This document shows positions 55,390 to 64,000 of a stretch of DNA of 64,000 nucleotides, one piece after another. The position numbers and the translations under genes were made by a program. The notes beneath the pieces were generated by a model that saw only the letters and a program-made list of their open reading frames with translations, had not been told where the DNA came from and made no database searches. Source of the stretch: Massilia aquatica (lineage in GTDB: Bacteria; Pseudomonadota; Gammaproteobacteria; Burkholderiales; Burkholderiaceae_D); the NCBI RefSeq assembly GCF_011682045.1, contig NZ_VVIW01000006.1, forward strand, positions 124,001-188,000, written 5' to 3'. How positions within the stretch are numbered: position 1 is the first letter of the stretch; each line of letters begins with the position of its first letter.

Positions 55390-55704
55390 TTACTTCTGCT
55401 CCGGCCTCAGATGGGTGATGCCATGCCAGAGATGCTGCCACCAGTGCTCGCGCGAGCTGACCACCTGCAGGCAGCGCATATCGATCTCGCCCTTGAACAC
55501 CGGATCGGCGCACTGCTTGGTCATCAGGGCGTGGCGCTGGTTTTCGGCATTGACGATGGCGATCGCAAACCACACGAGCAGGCTGCACAGCACCACGACC
55601 AGGCTCCACGCCAACTGGTTGATCCAGCTGCGCTCGAACAAATCTTCCTCTACGGGGCGCGAGCCGTCGTAGATTTTGATGAGTTTTTCTTCAGGATCGC
55701 TCAT
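55390..55704 (-). CDS. Small membrane protein of unknown function, coupled to dsbA
   Basis: The product is 104 residues with one membrane helix (SLVVVLCSLLVWFAIAIV). The C-terminal part has two Cys (QCADP, RCLQV). Its ATG overlaps the dsbA stop by 4 nt, so it is translated with dsbA. No family is recognised. A role near DsbA in the envelope is only suggested by the overlap. Confidence 0.6.
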   Translation of the reverse strand: MSDPEEKLIKIYDGSRPVEEDLFERSWINQLAWSLVVVLCSLLVWFAIAIVNAENQRHALMTKQCADPVFKGEIDMRCLQVVSSREHWWQHLWHGITHLRPEQK

Positions 55705-56417
55705 TTGCCGGCAGGTTTGGCAACAGGTTTCGCGGCAGCCGGCGCAGCGGCGCCAGCCTTCTCTTTTTGCGCCCTGGCCACCAGCGCGTCAAGCGTTTGC
55801 TGGACCGCCGGGTACACGGTCGCATTGGTCAGGCCCGGATTGGCGCCGCCGATAGCCGCTGGCGAGGTCAGGAAACGGCCATCGATGACCAGGCTCGGCG
55901 CGCCATCGATCTTGTAGTTGCGCATGACCTGCTCGGCGCCTTTGAGTTTGGTCAGCACGCCGAACGAGTTCCAGTATTCCATGAACTTGGCCTTGTCGAT
56001 GCCCTGCTTCGGCACCCAGTCGAGAATCGCGTCATCCTTGTTCAGGCGCAGGCGCTCGACGTGGAAGGCGCGGAACACTTTTGGATTCATTTCTTCGGAC
56101 TTGCCCATCGCTTCGAGCGTCAGGTGCAGGTGCGCCTCGGGATCGGTCGGACCGGAGACCGGGAAGTGCACGCGGCGGAACACGATGTTGTCGCCCTGCT
56201 TCTTGACCCAGTCGGCCAGGTGCGGCTCGAGCGCGTTGCAGGCCGGGCAGTGATACATGAAAAATTCGATGACTTCCACTTTTTTACCGACCGTCTTGGT
56301 CGGCTGCGGGCTCGCCAGCGTGACAAATTCGGCGCCATCTTTAGGATCGGCGGGCGACGCGAACGCCGTGGTGGCGACCAGGCTGGCGACAGCGAGAGCA
56401 ATACGCAGGAAACGCAT
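55701..56417 (-). CDS. dsbA: Thiol:disulfide interchange protein DsbA-like (CPAC active site)
   Basis: The product is 238 residues with signal peptide (IALAVASLVATTAFAS). Thioredoxin fold with active site FFMYHCPACNALEPHL, and the cis-Pro loop in IDGAPSLVIDGRFL. E. coli DsbA has CPHC; here the middle pair is PA. The C-terminus is Ala/Lys-rich (KEKAGAAAPAAAKPVAKPAG). It acts in the periplasm to oxidise cysteines. It starts the two-gene unit with the small membrane protein. Confidence 0.88.
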   Translation of the reverse strand: MRFLRIALAVASLVATTAFASPADPKDGAEFVTLASPQPTKTVGKKVEVIEFFMYHCPACNALEPHLADWVKKQGDNIVFRRVHFPVSGPTDPEAHLHLTLEAMGKSEEMNPKVFRAFHVERLRLNKDDAILDWVPKQGIDKAKFMEYWNSFGVLTKLKGAEQVMRNYKIDGAPSLVIDGRFLTSPAAIGGANPGLTNATVYPAVQQTLDALVARAQKEKAGAAAPAAAKPVAKPAGK

Positions 56418-56570
56418 AAATATCCTTCATGTTTAAGTTAAGACGACGTTCGCGAGATTACCACTTTTTGCGGCAGGTCCGGGGCGACAGTCCCGCATTT
56501 TACATTGCGTTGCAAATGCCGTGCCGGTTAGCCGCGCCGCCGCTGCGCGTCTTGCTCTATAAACGCGCGT

Positions 56571-57452
56571 CTACCTGCGGCGTTGACGCGCCAGCTCGAG
56601 TTTTTCGCAAAGAATGGCGGCGCCCTGCGCCAGGCGCGGCCCGGGCCGGGTCAGCAATTCGCCGTCGAGCGTGAACAAATTGCCATTACGCACCGCCAGC
56701 AGGGTCTTGTACGGCGCCCACATCGCCAGGCCGGCCTCCGACGGGTCGTGCGGCACGCTGCCGACGATCGCTTCCGGATTGGCCTGCAACACCGCCTCGA
56801 TGCCGACCGAGGGCGCCTTGACCGCCAGCGCGGCGAAAATATTCTCGCCGCCGCACAGGCCGATCGCGTCGCTCGCCACCTGCTGGCCGTTAAGGGTGTA
56901 CAGCGGCTTGTCCCAGACCTGGTAGAACACCTTGACCGGGGAACGCTTGCCGTAGCGCGCGCCCAGGGCGGCGATATCGGCCCGGAACGCGGCCGCCGCC
57001 GCCCGCGCTTCTCGCTCGGTGCCGAGCAACTGGCCGAAACGCAGCAGGCTGTCGGCCACCTGCCCGATGCGCGCCGGTTCGCTGTAGAACATCGGTATGC
57101 CGAGCTGGCGCAACTGCTCCAGCTGGCGCGCCGTGTTCCCGCTCTGCCAGACCACCAGCAAGTCGGGTTTGAGCGCCAGCACCCGTTCGATATCGATCTG
57201 GCTGTTGTCGCCCACCAGGGGAATCGTCTTGGCGGCAGGCGGATAATCGCTGTAGCTCATCGCCCCGACGATGCGCGCGCCGCCGCCGGCTGCGAACAGC
57301 AGCTCGGTGACATGCGGCGCCATCGACACGATGCGCCTGGCCGGCGCGGCGAGCGCCACCCGGCGCCCGGCGTCATCGACCACCGTTACCGGGGCGGCGC
57401 CGGCCAGGCCCGAGCACACGGCCAGCGCGGCGATGGCGAGGCGCTGGCGCAT
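56571..57452 (-). CDS. btuF: Cobalamin ABC transporter substrate-binding protein BtuF-like
   Basis: The product is 293 residues with signal peptide (AIAALAVCSGLAGAAP). Periplasmic-binding fold of the TroA/BtuF type with RIVSMAPHVTELLFAAGGG, IVGAMSYSDYPPAAKTIP, and DIERVLALKPDLLVVW. It overlaps the end of btuB (57452) and follows a B12 riboswitch, so cobalamin is the likely ligand. No BtuC/BtuD permease/ATPase is in the window. Confidence 0.85.
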   Translation of the reverse strand: MRQRLAIAALAVCSGLAGAAPVTVVDDAGRRVALAAPARRIVSMAPHVTELLFAAGGGARIVGAMSYSDYPPAAKTIPLVGDNSQIDIERVLALKPDLLVVWQSGNTARQLEQLRQLGIPMFYSEPARIGQVADSLLRFGQLLGTEREARAAAAAFRADIAALGARYGKRSPVKVFYQVWDKPLYTLNGQQVASDAIGLCGGENIFAALAVKAPSVGIEAVLQANPEAIVGSVPHDPSEAGLAMWAPYKTLLAVRNGNLFTLDGELLTRPGPRLAQGAAILCEKLELARQRRR

Positions 57453-59437
57453 CAGAAGTCGTAGCGCGCCGAGACCTTCAGCTGGCGTCCGTCGGCCGGA
57501 TAGATGCCGCTGTTGCAGCCGAAGGCGTTGCTGGTGTAGCGCTTGTCCGCCAGGTTCAGGCCGGCCACCGCGAACTCCCAGGCGCCCATCTGGCGCGCAT
57601 AACGCGCATCAAACGTCGTGGCCGACGAGATCCGCACGCCGCAGGTGTTGGCGAAATCGGCGCCGAAGCGCTGCTTGCCGGCCCACTGGGCGCCGATATC
57701 GGCACTATGGCCATTGCCCGGCACCCAGGCCAGGCGCGCCGAGACCACGTTCTTCGGCACCAGCACCATTTCGCTGCCGGCGTTGCGCCCTTCGGTGAAG
57801 CGCGCCCGCACGTACTGCCAGTTGGCGTTCACGCGCCAGTCGCGCGCGATGCTGGCGTGCGCGTCGACTTCCACGCCTTTGCGCTGGGTCGGATCGAGGT
57901 TGGTGTTGGCGCCGTAACCGCCGTTTGCGCTCGGATCGTAAAAGATCTCGTTGCGCAGCTGGTGGCGGAACAGGCGCGCGGTCGCGCCCAGGCTGCCGGT
58001 GCCGTAGACCAGGCCCAGTTCCAGGTCGCGCGAGGTTTGCGGCGCCAGCAGGCCGGGCGAGGAGCGGTAGCCGTTTTCGTCGACGTTGGCCACGCGGTAG
58101 CTGCGGCCCGCCTTGGCGTACAGGTTCACGGCCGGCATGACGTCGACACTGCCCTGCACTTCCCATGCGTTGAGGGTTTGCTTGCTATCGTAGGGCGTGG
58201 CGAAAGCGCGCGTATCGGTCGCGTCTTTCTCGAAGCGCTCGCGGCGCGCACCGACCGCCATGCGGGCCTTGTGCTCGCCGCCGAAGGTGAGTTCATCGCG
58301 CAGGTACAGCGCCCGGGACTTTTGCGCCGCGTCGGCGTTCGAGTAATCCGAATCGGTCACGCGCGTCCATTTGACCAGGTCGACGCCAGCCACCAGTTCG
58401 TTGAGCATGGCGCCCATCGGCGCCAGATAGCGCAAGCGCGGCGAAAACTGGGTCTGCACGCTCTCGTAGGTCGCCTTCGAGCCCTCGGGCGTGAAGAAAT
58501 AGGCCGAACGGGCGGTGCGCTCGCGGCGCGACAGCTCGGCGGCCAGGTCGAGCGCACCGACGCGCTGCTCGGCGAACGCGGTCAGGCGGTCCGAGTCGAG
58601 CGCGCCGACATCGTACGGGGTGCTTTCCTTGCGCGGATTGTCGCGGAACTGAGCGGCGCTCAGGGGCCCCGGCAGCTCCGACTCCTGGCGCGCGCGGTCG
58701 TAACGCACGCCGATGCGGCCGCTCTGGTAAGCCCACTGGGCGCCGCCGCTGAAGGTATCGAGTTCGAACGCGTTGTGGTCGCGGTAGTTGTCGGTGCGCG
58801 CCCTGCCGACCGAGGCGTCGAGGGCGAAACCGTTCCACGACTGCGCCAGCGCGGCGCGCAGGTCGCGCAGGCCGAACTGGCCGGCTTCCGCGCGCAGCAT
58901 GCCGCGCCGGCCGTTCGCTTGCGGACGTTTGGTGACGATGTGGATCACGCCGCCGGTGGCGCCCTCGCCATACAGTACGCTGGCGCCGCCGCGGATAATC
59001 TCGATGCGCTCGACCGTCTCGACCGGAATCGACGACAGGGCCGCATTGGTCAATTCACTTTCGGACATGCGCACGCCATCGAGCGTGATGACCATGTTCT
59101 GGCTGCTGTTGGTGCCGAAACCGCGCATATCGAGGCTGAAATCGGGCGAGCCGTCCAGGCTCTGGCGACCGTACACGCCACCGATCTTGCGGATGGCCTG
59201 GTTGACATCGGCCGCGCCGGCGCGGCGGATGTCGTCGGCGGTGATGACGGTGGCGCCGATGGGCGCGAACGCCGGGTCGCTGGCGAAACGCGCGCCGGTG
59301 ATGGTCACCTCAGGCAGGGCCTGGGCCGCCAGCGTGGCGCTTGTCGCCAAACCTGAGGCAAAACACAGGGACAGGGCGGAAACCAGGGCGAGCGGCGTGG
59401 CGGAGAGCGCGCGGCGCGGCAGTACTGCAAAAATCAT
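57452..59437 (-). CDS. btuB: TonB-dependent vitamin B12 receptor BtuB-like
   Basis: The product is 661 residues from ATG 59437 with signal peptide (ATLAAQALPEVTITG region). Plug domain with DVNQAIRKIGGVYGRQSLDG, NMVITLDGVRMSESELTNAA, SVLYGEGATGGVIHIVTKRP. A 22-strand barrel follows, ending in DGRQLKVSARYDF. It imports cobalamin across the outer membrane with TonB-ExbBD energy. A cobalamin riboswitch lies upstream. Confidence 0.92.
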   Translation of the reverse strand: MIFAVLPRRALSATPLALVSALSLCFASGLATSATLAAQALPEVTITGARFASDPAFAPIGATVITADDIRRAGAADVNQAIRKIGGVYGRQSLDGSPDFSLDMRGFGTNSSQNMVITLDGVRMSESELTNAALSSIPVETVERIEIIRGGASVLYGEGATGGVIHIVTKRPQANGRRGMLRAEAGQFGLRDLRAALAQSWNGFALDASVGRARTDNYRDHNAFELDTFSGGAQWAYQSGRIGVRYDRARQESELPGPLSAAQFRDNPRKESTPYDVGALDSDRLTAFAEQRVGALDLAAELSRRERTARSAYFFTPEGSKATYESVQTQFSPRLRYLAPMGAMLNELVAGVDLVKWTRVTDSDYSNADAAQKSRALYLRDELTFGGEHKARMAVGARRERFEKDATDTRAFATPYDSKQTLNAWEVQGSVDVMPAVNLYAKAGRSYRVANVDENGYRSSPGLLAPQTSRDLELGLVYGTGSLGATARLFRHQLRNEIFYDPSANGGYGANTNLDPTQRKGVEVDAHASIARDWRVNANWQYVRARFTEGRNAGSEMVLVPKNVVSARLAWVPGNGHSADIGAQWAGKQRFGADFANTCGVRISSATTFDARYARQMGAWEFAVAGLNLADKRYTSNAFGCNSGIYPADGRQLKVSARYDF

Positions 59438-59529
59438 GATGTCGTCTTCAGAAAATGAGTCCTGGCCTGCGTCCCCGCAAGCCGGATTGCACGGACCGGT
59501 GCGCGCTGCGCGGCATCGTGTCCACCTGT

Positions 59530-59655
59530 TTTGGCCGGTATCCGGGCTGGCAAGGCCATAGGCGCTTGCAGTACCGTTGCGGGGGCAGCACACCTGGAAC
59601 GAATCCTGTGTTTCCCGTTTAACAGCCGGCGTGAACACGCGGGCGGGCACCAAAA
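59530..59655 (-). ncRNA. Cobalamin riboswitch
   Basis: On the minus strand, in order: a start helix with TTGGTGCCCGC, AAACGGGAAACACAGG, the core box GCTGCCCCCGCAACGGT, and the closing AGCCCGGATACCGGCC. The core and closing boxes are well conserved among B12 riboswitches. It sits about 90 bp before btuB and should repress btuB-btuF when cobalamin is present. The 377-bp spacer to 59814 also carries the upstream region of the M1 peptidase; 59660-59814 shows no gene. Confidence 0.9.
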
Positions 59656-59814
59656 CTGCCGCCATTATAGTCGCAGTCGCGATCCGGGCTGAGCCTCACG
59701 TAGCGCCTGCGTGGCGACTCGCGTAGCGCACCAGCGGCTGTTGTGGCATGCTGTGCGCCTCGCCGGCTGCCGGCCCCGATCGACTGTCAGCGCCCCGGCG
59801 GCGCAGGAGAATGC

Positions 59815-61890
59815 ATGCAAGAGCGAACCCGAACCATGGCCTTAAGGGCGCTGTTGCTCGCCGCTGCCGCCATGGCCGGCGCCGAACTGCTGGCGCAGGC
59901 CGACATCACCATCACGCCGATCCCGCAACCGGCGACCGAGATCGATATCGGCTTCGCCCTGCCCTCGGCCAGCGCGGTCAACGTGCCTAGCGCCCCGCAC
60001 GCGTGGGGCGGTCCGCGCAGCGGCAGCGAGGCGACCCTGTCGGACCGCGTAGTCGACTACCGCATCGAAGCATCGCTCGACCCGGTCAGGCACACGGTCG
60101 ACGGCCGGCAAACGCTCACCTGGCGCAACCGCAGCGCCCAGACCGTGCGCAGCATCTACCTGCATCTGTACATGAACGCCTTCAAGGATGCGGGCAGCAC
60201 CTACTTCACCGAGCAGCGCGCGGCCGGCTACCGCATTCCTGTCAAGGCGGGCGAATGGGGCCATATCGCGCTGCGCAGCGTGACCCAGGGCGGGAACAAA
60301 GTCGGCTGGTCCTTCGTGCAGCCGGACGGTGGCCCCGCCACCGACCAGACAGTGGTGCGCTTCGACCTGCCGACGCCTGTTGCGCCGGGCGCCTCGACCA
60401 GCGTCGACATCGCGTTCCTGACCCAGTTGCCGCGCGTGGTCGCCAGCACCGGCTACTTCGGCAGTTTTCACCTGGTGGGCCAGTGGTTCCCCAAGATCGG
60501 GGTGCTGGAGCTGCCGGGCGAACGCGGGGCCACGCGGGCGCGCTGGAACGTGCATGAGTATCACCACGAGACCGAGTTCTACGCCGACTTCGGCCGCTTC
60601 GACGTCAAGCTGACCGCGCCCAAGGGCTATACGGTGGGCGCCACCGGCGAACTGCAAGGCGCGCCGGTCGAACGCGGCGGCATGCTGACCCACCACTACG
60701 TGCAGGGCGACGTCCACGATTTCGCCTGGACCGCCGACCGCCGCACCGCGCCGCCGCTGCGCTCAACCTGGAGCGCGCCGGACGGAGCGCAGGTGCAGCT
60801 GTCAGTGCTGTTCCCGCCCGAACGCGCGGCAACCGCCGCCCCGGCCCTGACCGCGGCCGCCGATGCGCTGAGCTATTTTTCGAAGACGCTTGGGGCCTAT
60901 CCGTACAAGACGCTCACCATCGTGGTCCCGCCGCTCAATGCCGACAGCGCCGGCGGCATGGAATACCCGACCTTTATCACCGTCACCGGCCACGAGAAGG
61001 TGGTGCCGAAGACGGCGGACGCTTTCGATCTCGATCTGGTCGCCATCCACGAAGTGGGACACAGCTACTTCTACGGCATCCTGGCCTCCAACGAAGTCGA
61101 AGAACCGCTGCTCGACGAAGGCTTGAACGAATACTGGAACCAGCGCATGCTGCGCGACACCGGACGCAAGACCTATCGCGGCCCGCCGCTGCTGGCCACG
61201 CTCGGAATTGCGCCCGGGTTCGAGCCCTTCGACGTCGAACGCCACGACGCCGCGCCCGGCGAAGCGGCCGATCCGCTGGGGCAGAACGCCCATATGCGTT
61301 TGAAGGGCATCGGCCCGGTGTACATGCGCGGCGCCACCATGCTGCGCGACCTGGAACAGCGCATCGGCAAGGAGGCGACCGAGCGCGCCTTCAAGGAATA
61401 CTACAGGCGCTGGAAGTTCCGCCATCCGAGCACCGCCGACCTGCGCGACACCTTGGCCGAAGTGAGCGGCCAGCGCGCCGCCGTGCATGCCGCGTTCGCG
61501 CAGCAGGTGTACGGCACGGCCAGCGTGGACGACCGCATCGCGCGCTTGTCGAGCCAAGCGGAGGCCGGGGGCAAGCCCGGGGCCTGGCGCACCAGCGTCA
61601 TCTTGCAGCGGCGCGGCGCTGCGGTCGCGCAAAGCCTGCTCGTCAAGTTCGCCGACGGCAGCAGCGAGACAGTACTGTGGGACGACCAGAAAAAGACGCG
61701 CACCTTCAGCTGGGTAAAGCCAGTGCGCGCGCTATCGGCCGAACTCGATCCGAAACGCCAGCATTATCTGGACGCCAGCAAACTCGATGACAGCCGCACG
61801 CTCGACCCGGACGGCAGCGCTTCGCGCCGCTGGACGGGCGAGCTGGCCGCGTTTTTCAACATTCTCTTTTCCCTGATTGCGACCGTGTGA
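59815..61890 (+). CDS. M1-family metallopeptidase
   Basis: The product is 691 residues from ATG 59815 with AGGAGA upstream. An N-terminal hydrophobic stretch (LRALLLAAAAMAGAELLAQ) is a likely signal. The zinc site is HEVGHSYFYGILASNEVEEP then LLDEGLNEY (HExxH plus downstream Glu). The aminopeptidase-type exopeptidase motif is GGMEYPTF instead of the usual GxMEN. An N-terminal beta domain precedes it. It is periplasmic or envelope-bound and overlaps the next membrane gene by TGATG. Confidence 0.88.
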   Translation: MQERTRTMALRALLLAAAAMAGAELLAQADITITPIPQPATEIDIGFALPSASAVNVPSAPHAWGGPRSGSEATLSDRVVDYRIEASLDPVRHTVDGRQTLTWRNRSAQTVRSIYLHLYMNAFKDAGSTYFTEQRAAGYRIPVKAGEWGHIALRSVTQGGNKVGWSFVQPDGGPATDQTVVRFDLPTPVAPGASTSVDIAFLTQLPRVVASTGYFGSFHLVGQWFPKIGVLELPGERGATRARWNVHEYHHETEFYADFGRFDVKLTAPKGYTVGATGELQGAPVERGGMLTHHYVQGDVHDFAWTADRRTAPPLRSTWSAPDGAQVQLSVLFPPERAATAAPALTAAADALSYFSKTLGAYPYKTLTIVVPPLNADSAGGMEYPTFITVTGHEKVVPKTADAFDLDLVAIHEVGHSYFYGILASNEVEEPLLDEGLNEYWNQRMLRDTGRKTYRGPPLLATLGIAPGFEPFDVERHDAAPGEAADPLGQNAHMRLKGIGPVYMRGATMLRDLEQRIGKEATERAFKEYYRRWKFRHPSTADLRDTLAEVSGQRAAVHAAFAQQVYGTASVDDRIARLSSQAEAGGKPGAWRTSVILQRRGAAVAQSLLVKFADGSSETVLWDDQKKTRTFSWVKPVRALSAELDPKRQHYLDASKLDDSRTLDPDGSASRRWTGELAAFFNILFSLIATV

Positions 61891-62768
61891 TGAAACAGAC
61901 GCCCGCCTTGTCGATGGCTTGCGTGCCGCGCGCGGTGCACGCCGCGCTGCAATGGCGCCTGCTGCTGCTGTGGGCCTTGTGGATGCTGGTGCCGACCCTG
62001 ATCCTGGCGCTGCCGGCCTGGCAGCTGCTGTCCGCGAACCTGGACTACTCGGTACACGCGCAAGCGCTGGCGCGCGCGCTCGACATGACCGCCATCGGCG
62101 ACCTGCTGGACGTCCAGGCGCGCCAGCAGGGAACCTTCATCCAGGTCGGCGCGCTGGCGGCCACCGTCACGCTGCTCATCTCGCCCCTGCTCTCGGGGAT
62201 GGTGGCGACCGCGGCCCGCAGCGCGCAGGCGCCGGGCTTCGCGGCGCTGCTGCGCGGCGGCGCCGGCTACTACTGGCCCATGCTGCGCATGCTGGCGATC
62301 GGTGCGCTGCCACTCGGGCTGGCCTATATGGTTGGTAACGCCGCCATCGGAGCGGCATCGACCCGCCTCACCACCGTCACCAGCGCCGGCGATGCGGCGC
62401 TGCTCATGACGCTCGCGCAGGTGCTCACGGTGCTGCTGATGGGACTTGTCGCCGCGTCGCTCGACGCCGGCCGCGCCTTTCTGGCGGCCGACCCGGGCAA
62501 GCGCTCGGCCTTATCGGCCTGGCTGTCGGGCTGCACGCTGCTGGCGCGGCACCCGCTGGCGTCCCTGGGCAGCTACATCGTCATCAGTCTCGCAGGGCTG
62601 GTGCTGGCCGCCCTGCTGTCGCTGGCGCGCGCCAACACGGCGGGCGTCGATGCGATCGGATTTGCGGAAGCGCTGCTGCTCACGCAGGCGGCGGTGGTCA
62701 CCATCGGCTGGATGCGCAGCGCGCGCCTGTTTGCGCTGATCGAACTGGCGCGCACGCGCGCCGTCTGA
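61890..62768 (+). CDS. Polytopic membrane protein of unknown function
   Basis: The product is 292 residues with about six hydrophobic helices (for example LLLLWALWMLVPTLILAL and SYIVISLAGLVLAALLSLA). No recognisable motif. Its ATG at 61890 overlaps the TGA of the M1-family peptidase gene, so the pair is co-translated. A role together with that peptidase is likely but not defined. It ends before a strong bidirectional hairpin at 62782-62830. Confidence 0.7.
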   Translation: MKQTPALSMACVPRAVHAALQWRLLLLWALWMLVPTLILALPAWQLLSANLDYSVHAQALARALDMTAIGDLLDVQARQQGTFIQVGALAATVTLLISPLLSGMVATAARSAQAPGFAALLRGGAGYYWPMLRMLAIGALPLGLAYMVGNAAIGAASTRLTTVTSAGDAALLMTLAQVLTVLLMGLVAASLDAGRAFLAADPGKRSALSAWLSGCTLLARHPLASLGSYIVISLAGLVLAALLSLARANTAGVDAIGFAEALLLTQAAVVTIGWMRSARLFALIELARTRAV

Positions 62769-62781
62769 GACAGCCACGGAC

Positions 62782-62830
62782 AAAAAAAACCCGGCAAGGC
62801 ACGGCGTTGCACCGTGTCTTGCCGGGCTTT
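62782..62830. terminator. Strong bidirectional terminator hairpin
   Basis: Arms CCCGGCAAGGCACGG and CCGTGTCTTGCCGGG with a short loop. The left flank is a run of A (T tract on the minus strand) and the right flank has CTTTGT. It serves the convergent membrane-protein and RTX genes. Confidence 0.85.
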
Positions 62831-62850
62831 GTGATGATGCTACGACAACA

Positions 62851-64000
62851 TTAGCGCCAGTTGGCGGCAATCGTCGGATTCAGGCTGTTGGCATAGTTCG
62901 CCGGCAAGGTCGTCTGGCCGGCCGCTGGCGGTGCCCAGGCCGAGTATCTTGTTTTTAACGTTTCCACCTATAAGCGCATCGGAAAAATTCGTCTCGGCGA
63001 CACCGCCAACCAAGGTTCCATCGGCGTGGTATTGCGCCTTGGTCCAGTCGTAAGAGTGGCCATTCGCGCTTAAAGGAGCATGTTGATCTCCCATAATCGT
63101 ATAGGTAGCGTTGCCTGTGTCTTTCAGACTGAGCACAATGGTATTGGTGCTGGCGATGCCGTCCGGACGGTTGTGGCTGGCCTTCAGGGTTCCGGCAGAT
63201 CGCCATCAAAGTCACCGCGCTGGACCAGCGAGAAAACGACTTCGGCCTGCCCTTTGCTCAGCGCGATGACGGCCCCTTCGGCGGCGACCAGGGCCCCGTC
63301 GACCATCACCATCAGTTTCCCGCTCACGCCGGAGAGCGACAGCGTGACTGTCTCGCCCGCGCCGGCTGGCGCGCTCAAGGACATGGTGAAGGTGGCGGCG
63401 CCACCTTCGCTGATGGTCGCCAGCTGCGCCTCCAGGCTCGATTCGACGAAGCCGGGTTCGTTGTACACGTTTTTCCCCGGACCGATTTTCAGGGCGACCT
63501 TCGACTGGCTCTCGAGTTTTAATCCCAAGATATCCTTCGCTGCTTAATGCCTTCGCCAGGTCGAAATTGTCGATCGTGATCGCGTTATTGCTGTCGAGTC
63601 CTTTGGTCATGATCATGCGCTTGCCGGTGACACTGGACGAGGCGTCGTATACCGCCAGGCCAACGTACTCGCCAGAAGCCAGTTGGGCGACCCATTGGCT
63701 GCGTTTGCCGACGCCTTTTCCATTGGTAATCACGCTCCCGGCGATCTCGATTTTGCCCAGGCCATCACTGTCGACGATGGTGTCGTTTCCAAACGCGGCG
63801 CCAAAGCTGTAGGTATCGATACCCTTGCCGCCACGCAGCCAGTCGCTGCCGGTACCACCGTCGAGCTTGTCGTCGCCGGCCCCGCCCTCGATGTAATCGT
63901 TGCCGCCGCCGCCGTCGAGCGTATCGTCGCCGTAGATCTCGTCGTACTTGTCGCCGCCTGTCAGCAGGTTGCCGTATTCACCACCAAACAGGATCTGGCG
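62851..64000 (-). pseudogene. RTX-type calcium-binding protein, 5' end outside window, three apparent frameshifts
   Basis: The frame entering at 64000 has RTX nonapeptide-like repeats (GGGGNDYIEGGAGDDKLDGG), which bind calcium in secreted proteins exported by type I systems. The frame then runs through GSVITNGKGVGKRSQWVAQL and LSSEGYLGIK. At about 63520 a run of four A shifts it. The next part (KLESQSKVALKIGPGKNVYN, EGGAATFTMSLSAPAG) looks like a Calx-beta-type domain. Shifts near 63192 and 62937 are needed to reach GQTTLPANYANSLNPTIAAN and the stop at 62851. One-base corrections restore the reading each time. The intact length cannot be known here. Real decay versus sequencing error is unresolved. 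Confidence 0.75.

Overview
The window is about 64 kb of GC-rich DNA from a betaproteobacterium, most likely an Oxalobacteraceae member (Massilia, Duganella or Janthinobacterium type). This rests on the housekeeping order adk - kdsB - Trm112 - lpxK - exbD - exbB - xseA - sodB, a K+-independent HppA pyrophosphatase, PEP-CTERM proteins and a CoA-dependent anthranilate-type pathway. No plasmid or intact phage is visible. The taxonomy is inferred from gene content only.

Left part (1-24.9 kb). A partial uup ABC-F gene is followed by a tRNA-Arg(CCT) whose 3' end is repeated exactly 1.3 kb downstream, bracketing a decayed integrative element (integrase fragment, small lipoprotein, ssrA-like 3' fragment). 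Then come a CHAD protein, a frameshifted mscS and two tandem coiled-coil membrane paralogues. Next is a six-gene unit read leftwards from 13.9 kb: CoA ligase, bifunctional FAD hydroxylase/OYE reductase, MarR regulator, crotonase-like protein, acyl-CoA dehydrogenase and RidA. It looks like aerobic 2-aminobenzoyl-CoA (or salicylyl-CoA) catabolism behind its own palindromic operator. A giant propeller hybrid histidine kinase follows, flanked by two paralogous response regulators and a patatin, then gamma-glutamyltransferase and a short-chain dehydrogenase behind a perfect 22-bp palindrome.

Middle part (25-44 kb). A Sel1-repeat locus with a 41-residue upstream ORF, a CoA-transferase, and a symmetric NHL lipoprotein / PEP-CTERM / PEP-CTERM / NHL lipoprotein block precede the envelope and housekeeping genes. 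Between exbB and xseA lies a 1-kb non-coding region with six regularly organised 35-bp units, each centred on a DnaA box. This is the most striking unexplained feature of the window.

Right part (44-64 kb). An RstA-like response regulator and an RstB-like kinase lie 8.4 kb apart on the plus strand. The gap is filled by seven minus-strand envelope genes: three tandem-domain PrcB-like lipoproteins, two MipA/OmpV porin-like proteins and two uncharacterised periplasmic proteins, largely duplicated modules. The kinase is preceded by two tiny ORFs linked to it by 4-nt overlaps. Then follow dsbA with a small membrane partner, a cobalamin riboswitch with btuB and btuF, an M1-family peptidase with a membrane partner, and the 3' part of an RTX gene carrying three apparent frameshifts.

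Four genes or loci carry single-base frameshifts (mscS, the gene at 26.2 kb, and the RTX gene three times), so either recent decay or residual sequencing error should be kept in mind.
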